The translations under genes were made by a program, and so were the position numbers. Below are positions 26,735 through 34,597 of a stretch of DNA of 64,000 nt, in pieces. Positions within the stretch are counted from its first letter, which is position 1. Each line of letters opens with the position of its first letter. The notes beneath the pieces were generated by a model. The model did no database searches. It saw nothing but the letters and a program-made list of their open reading frames with translations, and was not told where the DNA came from. This DNA is from Pleionea sp. CnH1-48 (lineage in GTDB: Bacteria; Pseudomonadota; Gammaproteobacteria; Enterobacterales; Kangiellaceae): positions 124,001 through 188,000 of the forward strand of contig NZ_JAMXSB010000007.1 in the NCBI RefSeq assembly GCF_024124665.1. Direction: 5' to 3'.

Positions 26735-27188
26735 AAGGGATATTATTGTGATTCTTATTAGAGGCTGGCTATCTTATACCAGAGATATCGCAAACGTTAG
26801 AGATGCGACAATTTGTCGCACCTCTCTTGTTTTAACTTTAATGAATAAGTAGTCACTGCTTTGAGCTAACTTTCATTTTCTGGATCAATACCCTAATAGC
26901 AGTAATGATAGGACGATATACTTATAAGAATCATTTTATTAATTCGAATAAATATTAGCTCTCTGGTAGGAGTTCTCGTTGTGTGAACATTCTTTAAATA
27001 TCGCTTTTTATCTATGGATTAATAGCAACATTGCACTAATCTTTTTCGCGAGTATGTGATGCTTGCATTGAGTTAAATAATAATTCTTTTAAAAAAATTC
27101 ATCCAACTGAAACATATCTCGATTCATTGATTAGTGTTTTTTAAATCACATTACAGGCGATAACTTTCGTTTTGAAAGGAACAGAAAC
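26735..27188. other. 454-bp divergent regulatory region
   Basis: It lies between the TonB-receptor operon (-) and the Vps62-type gene (+). It contains the palindrome at 26799-26825 and two weak Fur-like 19-mers sharing AAGAATCA: 26741-26759 read on the minus strand, about 14 of 19 matches to an enterobacterial Fur site, and 26923-26941 on the plus strand, about 13 of 19. I do not claim Fur control from these alone. Confidence 0.4.
26799..26825. promoter_or_regulatory. 27-bp palindrome upstream of TonB-receptor operon
   Basis: TGCGACAA-T-TTGTCGCA is a perfect 8+1+8 palindrome, extended by AGAG and CTCT on the two sides. It lies about 65-90 bp upstream of the receptor ATG. It reads as an operator for a dimeric regulator; I do not recognise which one. 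Confidence 0.55.
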
Positions 27189-28367
27189 ATGACTATCGAA
27201 AAAAGATTTGGAGATTTAATTTTAACCTTTACTGATCAGTATGAGTTGCGTTGGAATGACAAAGGCAGTGGCGCTCATTCAGATGGCGCTTACTGGCATC
27301 CAGTTCCTCCTAAAGGCTTTCATGCGCTAGGTAGCGTTGGTGTCAACAACTATAATGATATTAACAACAAGCAAGCCAGCATTTGTGTTAAAGCAGCAAC
27401 GGATGATGCACTTAAGCCTCCGGTAAGCTACGACTTAATTTGGGCTGACCATGGCTCGGGTGCTGATCGTGACGGTTCTTGCTGGCGCCCCGTTCCGCCA
27501 GAAGGCTATGTAGCTTTGGGAGATGTTTTTGTTAATGGATACGATAATCCATCACAGCTAGATATTATGTGTGTTCGAAAAGATCTGACTCAACGAGCCG
27601 TTATTGGCAGCGAAATTTGGGCTGATCATGGCTCGGGTGCCGATAAAGATATTGATACTTTTGAAGTCATTGCACCCGCTCTGGATGTTGACACTAAAAA
27701 AGGTTTCTTCAGCGTCAATTCTATCGTGGCTAACAATCACTACTCCAAGCCAACGGATGCGCCAGAAATCAATTGTTTAAACCTTCCTTTCCCTGTTGAG
27801 GAGTTAAACGATCCTAATGCGCCAACGTTAAACAGTTATAACATGCCACCTACTTATTCGGGCAAAACAATTGATCGAATTGTGGCAGTGCCATTTACAG
27901 CGATTTGCGACGAAGCCTATTCTTTAGAATGGAAAGTTCAAAACTCACCATTTTATTACGTAGAAAGGCAGATCGCTTATCATCGTGAATTGTTTAACCA
28001 CAATCAAACCAGTGTTCCACAAACAGTGAGCAAAACAGTGACTACAGGTGTCACAGAAACCAACTCAGAAACCTTCTCTCGCACAACCGGGATCTCGGTG
28101 ACAGCAGAAAGTGGCGTTAGCTTTTTAGGAACCGGCGGCAAAGTATCAGCGACTGTTTCTGTTGAGCTTGGTTGGGAAACTTCACGCAGTGTGGCGGAAT
28201 TTAAACAAGACAGTGTACTCAAACAATTAGTCACACCGGTTGATAAAGCCTCTGCTTTATGGGCTATATCCTATACCTTAATGGTGGCACGAGAAAATAA
28301 CACTTATCTTGCAGATCAAATGGTATTCGATGTGGACTCGTTTGTTGAGAGTGAGTATCCAAGCTAG
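27189..28367 (+). CDS. Vps62-related protein with possible pore-forming C-terminal half
   Basis: A 392-residue protein with no signal peptide. The first half has three repeats around a W-x-D-x-GSGA core: ELRWNDKGSGAHSDG (19-33), DLIWADHGSGADRDG (82-96) and EIWADHGSGADKD (142-154). PVPP(E/K)G(F/Y)xALG follows the first two, as in Vps62 (PF06101) proteins. The second half holds a long Ser/Thr-rich alternating stretch (about 273-335, including SETFSRTTGISVTAESGV), reminiscent of the membrane hairpin of aerolysin-like toxins. The start has AAAGGA upstream. No neighbour explains its role. Family call is good; the toxin idea is inference. Confidence 0.75.
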   Translation: MTIEKRFGDLILTFTDQYELRWNDKGSGAHSDGAYWHPVPPKGFHALGSVGVNNYNDINNKQASICVKAATDDALKPPVSYDLIWADHGSGADRDGSCWRPVPPEGYVALGDVFVNGYDNPSQLDIMCVRKDLTQRAVIGSEIWADHGSGADKDIDTFEVIAPALDVDTKKGFFSVNSIVANNHYSKPTDAPEINCLNLPFPVEELNDPNAPTLNSYNMPPTYSGKTIDRIVAVPFTAICDEAYSLEWKVQNSPFYYVERQIAYHRELFNHNQTSVPQTVSKTVTTGVTETNSETFSRTTGISVTAESGVSFLGTGGKVSATVSVELGWETSRSVAEFKQDSVLKQLVTPVDKASALWAISYTLMVARENNTYLADQMVFDVDSFVESEYPS

Positions 28368-28383
28368 TCGGCAATATAGTTAT

Positions 28384-28416
28384 CCGTGTTTCCTGTCTTA
28401 TTGATGGGAGACACGG
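28384..28416. terminator. stem-loop between Vps62-type gene and ptsP
   Basis: CCGTGTTTCC pairs with GGAGACACGG (one G-T pair) around a 13-base loop, followed by TTATTATAA. The flanking genes converge, so it probably ends one or both transcripts. Confidence 0.65.
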
Positions 28417-28431
28417 TTATTATAACCTTGT

Positions 28432-30702
28432 TTACTTACCTGCTCGAATCAGTCCACCTAATCCTTTAGATTCGATTTTCTCAAATAGATAAGCGTGAAT
28501 ATCTTTTGCCCGTTCCATTTTTAATACTTCTTCAAGGCACTCTTTGGCTTCTTTCTGGCTGATGTTATTAATAATCTTTTTGACCTTAGGCAAGCTGCGA
28601 GCATTCATGCTGAGTCCTTTAAAACCTAAACCAACCAGTAAAATAGTTGCAATGGGATCGCCAGCCATCTCTCCACAAATATAGTTGGGCGTATTGTTTT
28701 CGTCACAAGCATCGCATATTTGTTTAAGCGCCATAATAAGAGCCGGTTGAAAATTACTAAATAGCGAAGAGACTTGCGCATTGTTTCTATCAACGGCCAT
28801 CAAGTATTGAGTCAGATCGTTGCTACCCACCGAAATAAAATCCACGCGACTGGTAATATTGTGTATTTGATAAATAGCAGAAGGGACTTCTAAAACGATT
28901 CCAACCTGCGGTGGTTGCAATAGTTCTTTTGCTTCTGGATTTTCTTCTTGAACCTCATAGTAGGCTTGACGAATTAACCGTTGAGCAGCATCAATTTCTT
29001 CTATAGTAGAAATCATAGGTAACGCAATTCTTACCCCTTGAATACCAAAAGAAGCTTTTAAGATAGCTCTAACCTGAACCAACATAATTTCGGGATGATC
29101 TAAAGTGACACGAATACCTCGCCACCCTAAAAAGGGATTATCCTCATCAATAGGAAAATAAGGCAGCTGTTTATCACCGCCAATATCTAGCGTTCGAATA
29201 GTCACTGACTTGCCACGAAATGCTTCTAAGGCTGAACGATAAATTTGAATTTGCTCTGCTTCACTCGGAAAACGCTCTCGCAACAGAAAAGGAATTTCGG
29301 TTCGGTAAAGTCCTACGCCATCTGCCCGCGCCTGAACGCTTTTCTCAAAATCAGCCATTAGGCCAATGTTAACAAACAATGGGTAATGAACATCGTCTGT
29401 TGTAATGGATGGCTGATGAAGTTGCTGCTCTAATTCTTGAGTCAGCTTCATTTCTTCTCTGATAAGTCTTTGATATTGCTTTTCCAGAGCTTCTGAAGGC
29501 GAAAGATAAACATGGCCATTATAGCCATCAATAATTAAATGCTTGCCTTCAAAACGATGAATTGGAATATCATGAAAACCAATGACAGCAGGAATTCCTA
29601 AAGCTTTCGCAATAATTGCAGCATGTGAAGAAGGCGAGCCATGTAAAGAGACAATCCCGAGTAGATGCTCAGAGGGTATTTCCGCAAGCATGGAAGCGGT
29701 AATTTCATCTGCAACTATCACCGACTCAGAGTCGAGTGTTGGCCGTTCAGCTCTATTGTCTTCTAAATGGAGCAATACATTGCGCGCAAGATCTTTTAAA
29801 TCAGATGCTCGCTCACGTAAGTAAGGATCATCCATCGACTCAAAAACGCCCACATGTTTTTCTACAACTCTTCGCAGGGCACCGGGAGCCCATTGGCCTT
29901 TAGCAATCTCACCGACTACTTCATTACCTAAACTGTTATCGCTAAGCAACTTATAATAAGCATCGAATAACGCCAGTTCTTCCTGAGACACCAGATCGGT
30001 CATTCGCTCTTTCATAGTCACGACTTCATTTTGCGCAGCTCTTAAGGCCTGTTGAAATCGCTCTACCTCAAACTCAATATCCGTTATCTGTTTGTCAGGA
30101 ACACTGCTTAGGTCAGCAGATGCATAGACGACAGTCGCAGCGCCAATAGCAATACCCGTTGATACTGGTAACCCCTCAAGTCGGCGCACTTCCAACCCTT
30201 GAGCTGGGCCCGAAAACAAACTCACGCTTTCGGCACTGGCAATTGCACCTGCGATCTGAGCAGATAAAGTAATCAGAAAAGTTTCTTCGTTATTAGAAAA
30301 CTTACGAGAGGCTTTTTGCTGAATGACCAAAACCCCCAATACTTTGCGCTGGTGGATCACCGGAACGCCAAGAAACGAGGCAAATTGCTCTTCTCCAGCT
30401 TGAGGAAAATACAGATAGTTAGGATGCCTTGATACATCCTGCAGATTGATCGGTTCTTCTCGCTGAGCCACCAGACCAACCAACCCCTCAGTAAAACCAA
30501 GACGCACCACGCCAATGGCTTTGGGGTTTAGACCTTCAGTAGCAACCAGAGTGAATTGATGAGAATTGTAATCGGCCAGATAGACTGAGCAAACTTCAAC
30601 TTTAAGAACGGAGCACACCTGCTGCACCATGATACGCAATGACTCCTGCATATCACTGGCCAAGTTGACTTCTTGGGTAATATGCCGCAGGTGTTCAAGC
30701 AA
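28432..30702 (-). CDS. ptsP: phosphoenolpyruvate-protein phosphotransferase of the nitrogen PTS (EI-Ntr)
   Basis: A 756-residue cytosolic enzyme that takes phosphate from PEP and passes it to NPr. An N-terminal GAF domain (about 1-160, EVCSVYLADYNSHQ) is followed by the EI helical domain, the phosphohistidine loop GSPSSHAAIIAKALGIPAV (about 355-375), and the PEP-binding barrel (GVGLYRTEIPFL, SVGSNDLTQYLMAVDRNN). The start is a TTG at 30702, which aligns with the ATG of E. coli PtsP and has GGAGGA nine bases upstream. It follows rppH in the same frame, separated by the rppH stop and one codon. No ptsN or ptsO is in the window. Confidence 0.96.
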   Translation of the reverse strand: MLEHLRHITQEVNLASDMQESLRIMVQQVCSVLKVEVCSVYLADYNSHQFTLVATEGLNPKAIGVVRLGFTEGLVGLVAQREEPINLQDVSRHPNYLYFPQAGEEQFASFLGVPVIHQRKVLGVLVIQQKASRKFSNNEETFLITLSAQIAGAIASAESVSLFSGPAQGLEVRRLEGLPVSTGIAIGAATVVYASADLSSVPDKQITDIEFEVERFQQALRAAQNEVVTMKERMTDLVSQEELALFDAYYKLLSDNSLGNEVVGEIAKGQWAPGALRRVVEKHVGVFESMDDPYLRERASDLKDLARNVLLHLEDNRAERPTLDSESVIVADEITASMLAEIPSEHLLGIVSLHGSPSSHAAIIAKALGIPAVIGFHDIPIHRFEGKHLIIDGYNGHVYLSPSEALEKQYQRLIREEMKLTQELEQQLHQPSITTDDVHYPLFVNIGLMADFEKSVQARADGVGLYRTEIPFLLRERFPSEAEQIQIYRSALEAFRGKSVTIRTLDIGGDKQLPYFPIDEDNPFLGWRGIRVTLDHPEIMLVQVRAILKASFGIQGVRIALPMISTIEEIDAAQRLIRQAYYEVQEENPEAKELLQPPQVGIVLEVPSAIYQIHNITSRVDFISVGSNDLTQYLMAVDRNNAQVSSLFSNFQPALIMALKQICDACDENNTPNYICGEMAGDPIATILLVGLGFKGLSMNARSLPKVKKIINNISQKEAKECLEEVLKMERAKDIHAYLFEKIESKGLGGLIRAGK

Positions 30703-30705
30703 AAA

Positions 30706-31236
30706 TTAGTTCCTCCGCTGATGATGCCTTCGTCGAGCCCGCCGTTGACGACGATACTTCTGTTGTTCATGTACGATAGGAAGCAACTCTAGCAGAGCAC
30801 TTCGATAAACATCGCGCTTAAAGGCAACCACCTGCCGCAGCGGATACCAATACCCCACCCACATGAAATCATCAAACTCAGGGTGGTTTGTCACATCAAA
30901 GTCGATATGACCATCGTCTGTTACTAATTTTAGCAGAAACCACTTCTGCTTCTGTCCAATGCATAAGGGCACGCTATCGTGCCGGACATAACGACTAGGA
31001 AGGCGATACTTCAACCAGCTTTTTGTCGATCCCAGTATCTTGACGTCCTGACGTCGTAAACCTGTCTCTTCCCTCAACTCTCGAAATAACGCATCTTCAG
31101 GAGTCTCTCCTGCATCAACGCCACCTTGTGGAAACTGCCAAGAATTTTGTCCGGCTCTGCGAGTCCAAAGCAACTGACCAGAATCATTACAGATGATTAT
31201 GCCTACATTGGCACGAAATCCTTCTGAATCAATCAC
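30706..31236 (-). CDS. rppH: RNA 5'-pyrophosphohydrolase
   Basis: A 176-residue Nudix enzyme that removes pyrophosphate from mRNA 5' ends and so triggers RNase E decay. The Nudix box is [20 protein letters not shown], and [21 protein letters not shown] and SYWYP-like [19 protein letters not shown] match E. coli RppH. The tail is very basic ([15 protein letters not shown]). The start is a GTG at 31236 with a poor ribosome binding site; the encoded [12 protein letters not shown] matches the known N-terminus. The rppH-ptsP order is the usual gammaproteobacterial operon. Confidence 0.95.
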   Translation of the reverse strand: MIDSEGFRANVGIIICNDSGQLLWTRRAGQNSWQFPQGGVDAGETPEDALFRELREETGLRRQDVKILGSTKSWLKYRLPSRYVRHDSVPLCIGQKQKWFLLKLVTDDGHIDFDVTNHPEFDDFMWVGYWYPLRQVVAFKRDVYRSALLELLPIVHEQQKYRRQRRARRRHHQRRN

Positions 31237-31545
31237 TTATAAACACCAATTAAATTTTATTTGAATCCATTCAACCACACTTACCGAGATTCGGCAACGC
31301 TATTGCGCACTTTTCTTAATAAAAGTGCAGGATTCATGACATATCTATTAAGTGTAGCCTTATTTTTATCTTACTGTTTGATAATTCAACAAACCTTTGC
31401 GGTAACCGGGAATATCAGATAACATCTCGTTAAGGTATTGTTGTCATGTTCACTTGGATGGTCAGTAAAACATCCGGTATGATTGAGATACCCATTCTTC
31501 TTAATGACCTGAATAAGGAATGCAGTACAGGAGAGGAAAATTTTG
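31237..31545. other. 309-bp intergenic region
   Basis: It separates rppH (-) from the small secreted protein gene (+). A perfect 8-bp hairpin, GCACTTTT-N6-AAAAGTGC, lies at 31307-31328, with no T-run that would make it a normal terminator. GGATG..CATCC near 31455 is a second short stem. No gene is seen; promoters for both sides should lie here. Confidence 0.4.
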
Positions 31546-31935
31546 ATGGATAAATACTTTTCTTATTTTTGTATCAGTTTGCTACTTGGCGGTTGGCTAA
31601 CCAGTGCGCGTGCCGCAGATGATGTTATGCAGCAAAAAGCCGCGGCTTATAGTATGTCGATACTGTTTAAACCCTTAGTTGAGAAATGTGACACCCGACT
31701 AAAAGACAGTCAAAAACGCTACACCAAAGCCTTCCAGCAATGGCAGCTAGAAAGCAGAGGGCTATTGCTCGATGCAGAACAAATTGCTTTCGCCATGCTG
31801 CGCCAGACTCAACAAGAGCCCATCTCTTTTTATCAGCAACAAAAAAAATTACTGCTGGACTGGTTTGATGGACAGGATGATGCTGCCATCAAACAACGAT
31901 GTGATCAAATGCTCAACTCGATGCAGGTGAAATAA
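31546..31935 (+). CDS. small secreted protein of unknown function
   Basis: A 129-residue protein with a signal peptide (cleavage after LTSARA, about residue 23). The mature part is helical, with two Cys (VEKCDTRL and IKQRCDQML) that probably form a disulfide. I do not recognise the family. The ATG at 31546 has GGAGAGGA upstream; a TTG one codon earlier is in frame but less likely. It begins a compact three-gene set with a membrane protein and a DUF1287 protein. Confidence 0.7.
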   Translation: MDKYFSYFCISLLLGGWLTSARAADDVMQQKAAAYSMSILFKPLVEKCDTRLKDSQKRYTKAFQQWQLESRGLLLDAEQIAFAMLRQTQQEPISFYQQQKKLLLDWFDGQDDAAIKQRCDQMLNSMQVK

Positions 31936-31951
31936 GAAAGGAATACGCCGA

Positions 31952-32356
31952 ATGATGTCTAATCGCCTTGCTCTCCTTCCTATGCGACATCAGTTGCCCA
32001 TCCAGGCGCACATATTACCGCTGTGGATTCTTGGAGCAGGGTTGTTATTAATTCTGATCGAACAGTTATCAGCTTCTCACAGCTACAGCGGTTACAGCGG
32101 CAACTCGCTTTACGCATTATTGGCAATTACCAGTTATTATCTTTTGAGCATTATGGGTGAACGCCAAAAATGGTTTCGCTACCTACTCCTGCTGGCGATT
32201 AATATCTCAATATACGCCACTACCTACAGTCTCTATAGCTATCACTTTGATCCCTTTTTTAATCCATTTCCTTATTACTTACTGCAAGCCTTCAACTTTA
32301 TTTGCTTAATACTGTCTTACTGGGAAATAAGACAAGGTATTCGCTTTAAAAAATGA
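31952..32356 (+). CDS. small integral membrane protein
   Basis: A 134-residue protein with four predicted membrane segments: about residues 20-40, 52-68, 74-93 and 104-122, the last including LLQAFNFICLILSYW. A tyrosine/serine-rich loop HSYSGYSGNSLY joins the first two. The last bases ATGA overlap the start of the DUF1287 gene, so the two are translationally coupled. AGAAAGGAA precedes the start. Function unknown. Confidence 0.7.
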   Translation: MMSNRLALLPMRHQLPIQAHILPLWILGAGLLLILIEQLSASHSYSGYSGNSLYALLAITSYYLLSIMGERQKWFRYLLLLAINISIYATTYSLYSYHFDPFFNPFPYYLLQAFNFICLILSYWEIRQGIRFKK

Positions 32357-32961
32357 ACCGTATTTTCCTTCTATTGCTGGCACTGACTCTGAGTGTTGTA
32401 TCTTATGCTCAGTACCCGCCCTCTTCACAATCTTTGGTAAAAGCAGCACTCGCACGAACCCATCAGCAGGTCACCTACGATGGGCGCTATCTTTCTATCC
32501 CTTATCCTAATGGTGATGTTCCCGCTAATATTGGCGTGTGTACCGATGTGGTGATCCGCAGTTATCGGCAACTGGGTATCGATCTGCAACAAAAAGTGCA
32601 TGAAGATATGAAAGCGAACTTTAAGCACTATCCTTCAAAGAGAATATGGGGACTTACACGTCCCGACAGTAATATCGATCATCGACGCGTTCCTAATTTG
32701 CGCACTTTCTTCTCTCGTCACGGACAAAGCCTGGCTGTCAGCCAGCAAGCCGCTAGTTATCAGCCGGGCGATCTCGTTACCTGGATGTTGCCAGGCAATC
32801 TGCCTCATATAGGCATAGTCACTAACCAGCGCTCAAGTGATGGATTGCGTCCTCTTATTGTTCATAATATTGGTGCAGGCCCAAAGCTGGATGACATGTT
32901 ATTTGACTATAAGATCACTGGGCACTATCGCTATTTGCCAGCCTCCCAAACGCATCCTTAA
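32353..32961 (+). CDS. DUF1287 secreted NlpC/P60-like protein
   Basis: A 202-residue secreted protein (signal peptide 1-19). The conserved DUF1287 pieces are visible: ICTDVV-like GVCTDVVIRSYRQLGIDLQ with the candidate catalytic Cys near residue 58, SNIDHRRVPNLRTFF, and GDLVTWMLPGNLPHIGIVTN with a candidate His. The family resembles NlpC/P60 papain-like hydrolases, so cell-wall or amide cleavage is plausible but not shown. It overlaps the upstream membrane protein gene by four bases and precedes mutH by 63 bp. Confidence 0.8.
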   Translation: MNRIFLLLLALTLSVVSYAQYPPSSQSLVKAALARTHQQVTYDGRYLSIPYPNGDVPANIGVCTDVVIRSYRQLGIDLQQKVHEDMKANFKHYPSKRIWGLTRPDSNIDHRRVPNLRTFFSRHGQSLAVSQQAASYQPGDLVTWMLPGNLPHIGIVTNQRSSDGLRPLIVHNIGAGPKLDDMLFDYKITGHYRYLPASQTHP

Positions 32962-33024
32962 GTTTTTCATTCACTCATTTCCTGACATAATGATGTCTCG
33001 ACTTGTTCTTAACACAACCACAAT

Positions 33025-33699
33025 ATGCCGTTAGTTACGCCGCCACAATCCATTGATGAGCTGATGAAGCGAGCTGAGTCTCTTGCAGGATTTAGCTTGG
33101 GGCAACTGGCACAAAGATATCAGTCATCCATGCCTGATAATCTGTTGCTCGAAAAAGGCTGGGTAGGACAATTTATTGAGTTTCTTCTTGGTGCTTATTC
33201 TGGCTCTTTGCCCGAACCTGATTTTCCCAACCTTGGAATAGAGCTAAAGACACTCCCTGTTGATCAACATGGACGCCCCTGGGAATCTACCTACGTGAGT
33301 GTTCTCCCTTTGCACGATACCTTAAATGAGCAATGGGATACTTCCGTCGTTAAAAAGAAATTATCGTGTGTGTTGTGGTTTCCTATTGTGACCGACAAAG
33401 GTACACCACCCGAACAGCGTATCGCTGGAATGCCTTTGCTATGGCGCCCCGATCAGGAACAGTGGAATATCTTGCGCCAAGACTGGGAAGAAGCCATGGA
33501 AAAAGTCACCTTAGGAAAACTGGGAGAGCTGAATGCTCGATTCGGACAAGCTTTGCAAATCCGCCCCAAGGCTGCCAACTCAAGAGTCTTAACCGATGCC
33601 ATTGGGCCAGAAGGAAGCGTTGTGAAAACGCTTCCTCGAGGTTTTTATTTAAGACGTAATTTTACCGAAGAGATTTTGCAAAAGTTCTATCAACTTTGA
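33025..33699 (+). CDS. mutH: DNA mismatch repair endonuclease MutH
   Basis: A 224-residue endonuclease that nicks the unmethylated strand at hemimethylated GATC sites after MutS/MutL recognise a mismatch. The catalytic D66, E73 and K75 lie in DFPNLGIELKTL, matching D70/E77/K79 of E. coli. Its presence implies Dam methylation in this organism. The ribosome binding site is poor (CACAACCACAAT before the ATG). Its last ten bases overlap the end of the convergent sodium channel gene, so antisense overlap of the two mRNAs is expected. Confidence 0.96.
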   Translation: MPLVTPPQSIDELMKRAESLAGFSLGQLAQRYQSSMPDNLLLEKGWVGQFIEFLLGAYSGSLPEPDFPNLGIELKTLPVDQHGRPWESTYVSVLPLHDTLNEQWDTSVVKKKLSCVLWFPIVTDKGTPPEQRIAGMPLLWRPDQEQWNILRQDWEEAMEKVTLGKLGELNARFGQALQIRPKAANSRVLTDAIGPEGSVVKTLPRGFYLRRNFTEEILQKFYQL

Positions 33700-34508
33700 C
33701 GAGACGATTGTTCTAACTTTTGGCTCATCAGCTGAATATCTTTACGTAATGCGATGACCTCATCGTGCAACGCTTGACGCTCATCATGCGCATCTTTAAT
33801 GGCTTTTTTATCTGTTTTGCCCTGCTCCTGCTCATGTCGCGTTTGCATGGCATTAACCACCACAGCAATAAATAAATTGAGCATGGTGAAAGTAGCAATC
33901 AAAATAAAGGGCACAAAAAACATCCAGGCCATTGGCTGCTTTTCCATGACCGGACGCACAATACCCATCGACCAACTTTCAAGCGTCATGATCTGGAATA
34001 ACGAATAAAAACTTTTCCCTAAAGTGCCAAACCATTCTGGAAAATCAGACCCGAATAGATTAGTGGCCATCACCGCAGAAACATAAAAAATCAACGACAG
34101 TAAAGCAACAATAGCTCCCATACCCGGCAATGACTGTAATAACGCAGACACAACAGAACGCATACTGGGTGCGACCGAAATGAGCCTTAATACTCGAAGC
34201 ACACGTAGTGCTCGAACAACAGCAAAAGGCCCAGTTGCAGGGATCAGTGCAATAACCACAATAGTCAGATCGAAAATCCCCCAGGGGTCCTTAAAAAACT
34301 TCAATCGATAAACGAAGAGTCGAAGCACAATTTCAACAACAAAAACGGCCAAAATAATGCCATCGATCCAGCCGAGCCATGTCCCTATCGCCTGCTGAAC
34401 AGTAGGCGATGTCTCTAATCCCAAAATAATCGCGTTAACAATGATCAACGCCATAATAAAGTTCTGAAAGCCCGTGGACTCAACCAAGGCTTCTAACTTT
34501 GCTTTCAT
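33690..34508 (-). CDS. bacterial voltage-gated sodium channel (NavAb/NaChBac type)
   Basis: A 272-residue six-segment channel subunit that should work as a tetramer. S4 has four arginines at three-residue steps (R99, R102, R105, R108 in VVRALRVLRVLRLIS). The selectivity filter TLESWS (175-180) is that of NaChBac/NavAb and indicates sodium. S6 is followed by VVVNAMQTRHEQEQ and a C-terminal coiled coil (about 235-268). ATG 34508 is preferred to a TTG at 34532 because the encoded MKAKLEALVESTGFQNFI lines up with NavAb starts and AAAGAGAG lies upstream. It fits a marine, sodium-based lifestyle. Confidence 0.93.
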   Translation of the reverse strand: MKAKLEALVESTGFQNFIMALIIVNAIILGLETSPTVQQAIGTWLGWIDGIILAVFVVEIVLRLFVYRLKFFKDPWGIFDLTIVVIALIPATGPFAVVRALRVLRVLRLISVAPSMRSVVSALLQSLPGMGAIVALLSLIFYVSAVMATNLFGSDFPEWFGTLGKSFYSLFQIMTLESWSMGIVRPVMEKQPMAWMFFVPFILIATFTMLNLFIAVVVNAMQTRHEQEQGKTDKKAIKDAHDERQALHDEVIALRKDIQLMSQKLEQSSRQS

Positions 34509-34597
34509 AGTGCGAACTCTCTTTCTACTCAATCAATATTTAACCATTTTCGAATCTTGACTATGTTATCAACGGATTCGAATTTTTAAGCAACCTG

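Noticed and set aside
26741-26941. Two Fur-like 19-mers near the TonB receptor operon
   Set aside because: Only about 13-14 of 19 matches in AT-rich DNA; not enough to claim iron control.
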